From: Leptolyngbya sp. FACHB-8 | Lineage (GTDB): Bacteria > Cyanobacteriota > Cyanobacteriia > Elainellales > Elainellaceae | Assembly (NCBI RefSeq): GCF_014695575.1 | Contig: NZ_JACJOO010000006.1 | Coordinates: 1-64,000 of the forward strand | Direction of reading: 5' to 3' | DNA: 64,000 bases | Made by a program: the position numbers and the translations under genes | Part shown: one piece after another, positions 61,532 through 64,000 of the stretch | How the letters are laid out: every line of letters begins with the position of its first letter | How positions within the stretch are numbered: the stretch's first letter is position 1 | The notes under the pieces: generated by a model | Told to the model about the DNA's origin: nothing | Database searches by the model: none | The model's input: only the letters and a program-made list of their open reading frames with translations

Positions 61532-64000
61532 ATGGATCATTACTACTCAGCAACGCTTAACACCCCGATTCAGTATGACCTCAATCCGGAAGGAGGCTCT
61601 AATCCGGGAAACATTATTGATGTCAACGGTACGCTCTATTTCACGGCGACCAATAGCAATAATGTGAACGAACTGTGGAAGGTTGACCCCACGATAGGAG
61701 AACCAGTCCGTGTTAGAGAAATAGCTACAGGCGAGTTCTTCCCCCGTTTCGCCAACGTCAACGGTACACTCTATTTCACGGTTTATAACTCCGAAGGAGC
61801 AGGAGTCGCTGAATTGTGGAAAGTGGAACCCACAACGGGTAATCCAGTTCGTGTGGCAGAGCTTTTATCGGGTAATGATGCGTCGTTTGCCCCTGCTTTA
61901 ACTAATGTTAACGGTACGCTTTACTTCACGGATGGAAATAGCAGCAGTGGCAGAGAACTGTGGAGAATTAACCCAACAACGGGCAACTCAGAACTCATCG
62001 ATGTTGAACCGGGCGATCGCCCCTCCAACCCCGAAAGCCTAACCTCGATTAACGGTATCCTTTACTTCACGGCTGAAACCAGCGATCGTGGCAGGCAGTT
62101 GTGGAGGATTAATCCAACGACGGGTAATCCAGAATTCATCGAACTTGAACCCGTTAGTAGTGGATCGAGTCCCTGGAATCTGACCAACATTAACGACACG
62201 CTCTACTTCACCGCTTATACAAGCGGTAATGGCAATGAACTGTGGAGGATTGACCCCACGACAGGCAATCCTGTTCTACTCGAAATTGAATCGGGTCCTG
62301 CTTCATCGAATCCTGATTCCCTAGCCAATCGCAATGGTACGCTCTATTTCACAGCAACCACTAGCAGTCATGCTAAAGAATTATGGAGGATTGACCCGAG
62401 CGTAAGGATACCCATACGACTGACAAATACTACATTTGATAATGTCCAGTTTGATATCCAGGAACTGACGGAGATCAATCGTACGCTGAATTCACCCGTA
62501 CAGATCAGTCGGACAATTTATTTTCCGATGCAGTTCATTAGTGGCTACGAACTCAGCAAGATTGACTTCAATACGGGCGAATTTGTTGTACTTAACATCG
62601 ATCCTGACCCTGAATCGTCGCGTCCCTATGAGCTGACTAACGTTAACGGCATACTTTATTTCAGAACCTACACCACCGATAATGGCTTCGAACTCTGGAG
62701 AGTTGATCCAGATACAGACAACCCAGTCATGCTTGATATTAAACCGGGTATTGAGTCGTCCTTTCCGAGTCAGTTAACTAATATCAGCGGCACTCTCTAC
62801 TTCACCGCTGAAGATAGCATTAATGGGAATGAGCTCTGGAGGATTAATCCGGTTACAAGTAATCCAGAATTGGTTGCAGATTTTAATCCTGGATCCAATG
62901 GCTCATTCCCATCTATTTTGGGCTACCAGGATGGCAAACTTTATCTCTCTGCTGACAACGGCGTTAACGGACGTGAATTATGGGTTTTGCCACTGACAAA
63001 CGATACCCCGAACGTGATCACGGGTACGGTCAATGATGATAGCCTTACAGCAACCCCCGAACAGGATCAGATTTTGGCCGATGCAGGTAACGATACCGTA
63101 ACCTCCACGGTTAGCAATGCCCAGCAAAACGACCTGTTTAACGGGGGAACTGGAGTTGACACTCTCGTGATGTCTGGAGGAAGCGCATCTACCCTTCTCA
63201 CTCTAAATTTAGGGACAGCCACCAATCAAGTGAGCGGGATACCAGGTTCGGTGATCCAAAACTTTGAAGTGCTTAACTTTGATGGTTTCCAGGGAGCCTT
63301 GAATGCCATCGGTAGTGCAGGCAACGACACCATCATTGCTGGGGTCGGTAACGATATTCTCAATGGCAATGATGGTAATGATACCCTGATGGGTAACGCA
63401 GGTAATGATGCTTTGGATGGTGGCTTTGGAACCAATCAATTGGTGGGTGGCGCAGGCGATGATACTTACATAATCAGTACGTCAACCAATACCCTTATAG
63501 AGGAAGTTGATGGTGGAGTGGATACTGTTGAAGTCGCGATCGCCCACAGCCTAGCCGCCAATATAGAAAACCTAACCCTTACAGGAACAGCGGCTATTGA
63601 TGGAATAGGTAACACCTTAAATAATCGTTTGAGGGGTAACAGTGCGAACAACAGCCTTCATGGTGGAACGGGTGATGACACATTGATAGGCGGCGTAGGG
63701 AATGATAGTTATGGTGTCAATTCCAGCACTGACCGTGTAGTAGAAGCTGTGAACCAGGGAGTTGATACCATCAGATCGAGCATTACCTGGGGGTTAGGAG
63801 TGAATGTGGAAAATCTCCTTCTAACCGGTAACGCTGCCATTAATGGCACAGGTAATGCCCTGAGTAACAGGCTGACCGGCAACCGTGGCCGTAATACCCT
63901 GGTTGGTGGGGGCGGCAACGATGTGCTGATAGGCAATGCAGGTGCTGATATTCTACTGGGCGGCAATGGCAATGACGTACTGAACCTGGGGGCCGATAAA
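61532..64000 (+). CDS. Large RTX/ELW-repeat secreted protein (partial)
   Basis: The frame is open from the chosen ATG to the window edge (over 820 residues). The first ~480 residues are eight or more ~45-residue repeats of the form (V/I)NGTLYFTA...ELWR(I)DP, related to hyalin/ELWxxDGT repeats. Then come RTX nonapeptide-type calcium-binding repeats (GNDTIIAGVGNDILNGNDGN, GGAGDDTY). Such proteins are exported by type I secretion using a C-terminal signal beyond the window. No N-terminal signal peptide is seen, as expected. The true start could lie upstream, since the frame stays open back to 61439. Confidence 0.85.
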   Translation, partial: MDHYYSATLNTPIQYDLNPEGGSNPGNIIDVNGTLYFTATNSNNVNELWKVDPTIGEPVRVREIATGEFFPRFANVNGTLYFTVYNSEGAGVAELWKVEPTTGNPVRVAELLSGNDASFAPALTNVNGTLYFTDGNSSSGRELWRINPTTGNSELIDVEPGDRPSNPESLTSINGILYFTAETSDRGRQLWRINPTTGNPEFIELEPVSSGSSPWNLTNINDTLYFTAYTSGNGNELWRIDPTTGNPVLLEIESGPASSNPDSLANRNGTLYFTATTSSHAKELWRIDPSVRIPIRLTNTTFDNVQFDIQELTEINRTLNSPVQISRTIYFPMQFISGYELSKIDFNTGEFVVLNIDPDPESSRPYELTNVNGILYFRTYTTDNGFELWRVDPDTDNPVMLDIKPGIESSFPSQLTNISGTLYFTAEDSINGNELWRINPVTSNPELVADFNPGSNGSFPSILGYQDGKLYLSADNGVNGRELWVLPLTNDTPNVITGTVNDDSLTATPEQDQILADAGNDTVTSTVSNAQQNDLFNGGTGVDTLVMSGGSASTLLTLNLGTATNQVSGIPGSVIQNFEVLNFDGFQGALNAIGSAGNDTIIAGVGNDILNGNDGNDTLMGNAGNDALDGGFGTNQLVGGAGDDTYIISTSTNTLIEEVDGGVDTVEVAIAHSLAANIENLTLTGTAAIDGIGNTLNNRLRGNSANNSLHGGTGDDTLIGGVGNDSYGVNSSTDRVVEAVNQGVDTIRSSITWGLGVNVENLLLTGNAAINGTGNALSNRLTGNRGRNTLVGGGGNDVLIGNAGADILLGGNGNDVLNLGADK

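Noticed and set aside
63209-63972. Minus-strand frames opposite the RTX repeats
   Set aside because: They mirror the Gly/Asn/Asp-rich repeats; the plus frame is continuous from 61532 and has clear RTX motifs.
1-64000. CRISPR arrays, tRNA or rRNA genes
   Set aside because: No regularly spaced direct repeats, no T-loop/acceptor patterns and no rRNA-like segments were seen. The only regular repeats are HIP1 octamers, hairpin elements and protein-coding repeats.

Overview
The window looks like chromosomal DNA from a cyanobacterium, probably filamentous and Leptolyngbya-like, though genus cannot be fixed from sequence alone. The evidence is the very frequent GCGATCGC (HIP1) octamer, an R3H/Ycf45-type ATPase, a devBCA-type glycolipid exporter, a class III polyhydroxyalkanoate synthase (PhaC/PhaE), and many large PAS/GAF hybrid histidine kinases. 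No tRNA, rRNA or CRISPR array was seen.

Layout. 1-4.3 kb: end of an IS630-type transposase, a CheY-like regulator, a spore-photoproduct-lyase-like radical SAM enzyme, a DUF4383 membrane protein and an Asn-Gly-Thr repeat protein. 4.9-10.8 kb: a two-component block (MASE1 hybrid kinase, receiver-kinase, and a regulator with an Hpt and extra receivers). 11.3-18.1 kb: a YbhGFSR-like drug-efflux operon with a TetR repressor and matching operators. 18.5-21.2 kb: an AhpD-like/LOV/PAS hybrid kinase. 22.4-26.5 kb: devBCA exporter with a divergent TetR gene and palindromic operators. 26.5-35.7 kb: oligopeptide ABC ATPase, formamidase, PadR, pirin, a sensor kinase divergent from a receiver-AraC regulator, cyanase and a DUF1348 protein. 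35.9-40.8 kb: an island with several broken genes (MmyB-like, aminoglycoside phosphotransferase-like, MFS and AraC remnants) among intact HxlR, SDR, LuxR and DJ-1/PfpI genes. 41.1-48.7 kb: two more large hybrid kinases and a pentapeptide-repeat protein. 48.7-49.2 kb: a decayed IS5-type transposase. 49.4-55.8 kb: polyhydroxyalkanoate genes (phaB, phaA, a phasin candidate, phaC, phaE, SDR). 56.5-61.3 kb: the R3H ATPase, a tyrosine recombinase and a two-gene operon of unknown function. 61.5 kb to the edge: a large secreted RTX-type protein.

The most unusual signal lies between the genes. At least three families of roughly 90-130 bp non-autonomous elements share one plan: short conserved ends, exact direct repeats of target DNA outside them, and one or two near-perfect hairpins inside. 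Family C (three copies, 56.0-59.8 kb) has perfect 9-bp target duplications at every copy. Family B (two copies) has 3-bp TNA duplications, and one copy sits inside the IS5 transposase remnant; removing it with one TTA restores the local reading frame. Family A (three copies) has 4-bp YTAG repeats. Within a family the stems differ by fully compensated changes or, in family B, are unrelated, and the hairpin loops appear flipped relative to the ends. Many further perfect palindromes with 3-base loops lie just after genes, where they may also act as terminators.

Functionally the window is rich in sensing (nine two-component proteins), export (two efflux systems plus an RTX protein), carbon storage as polyhydroxyalkanoate, and scavenging of one-carbon nitrogen compounds (formamide, cyanate).
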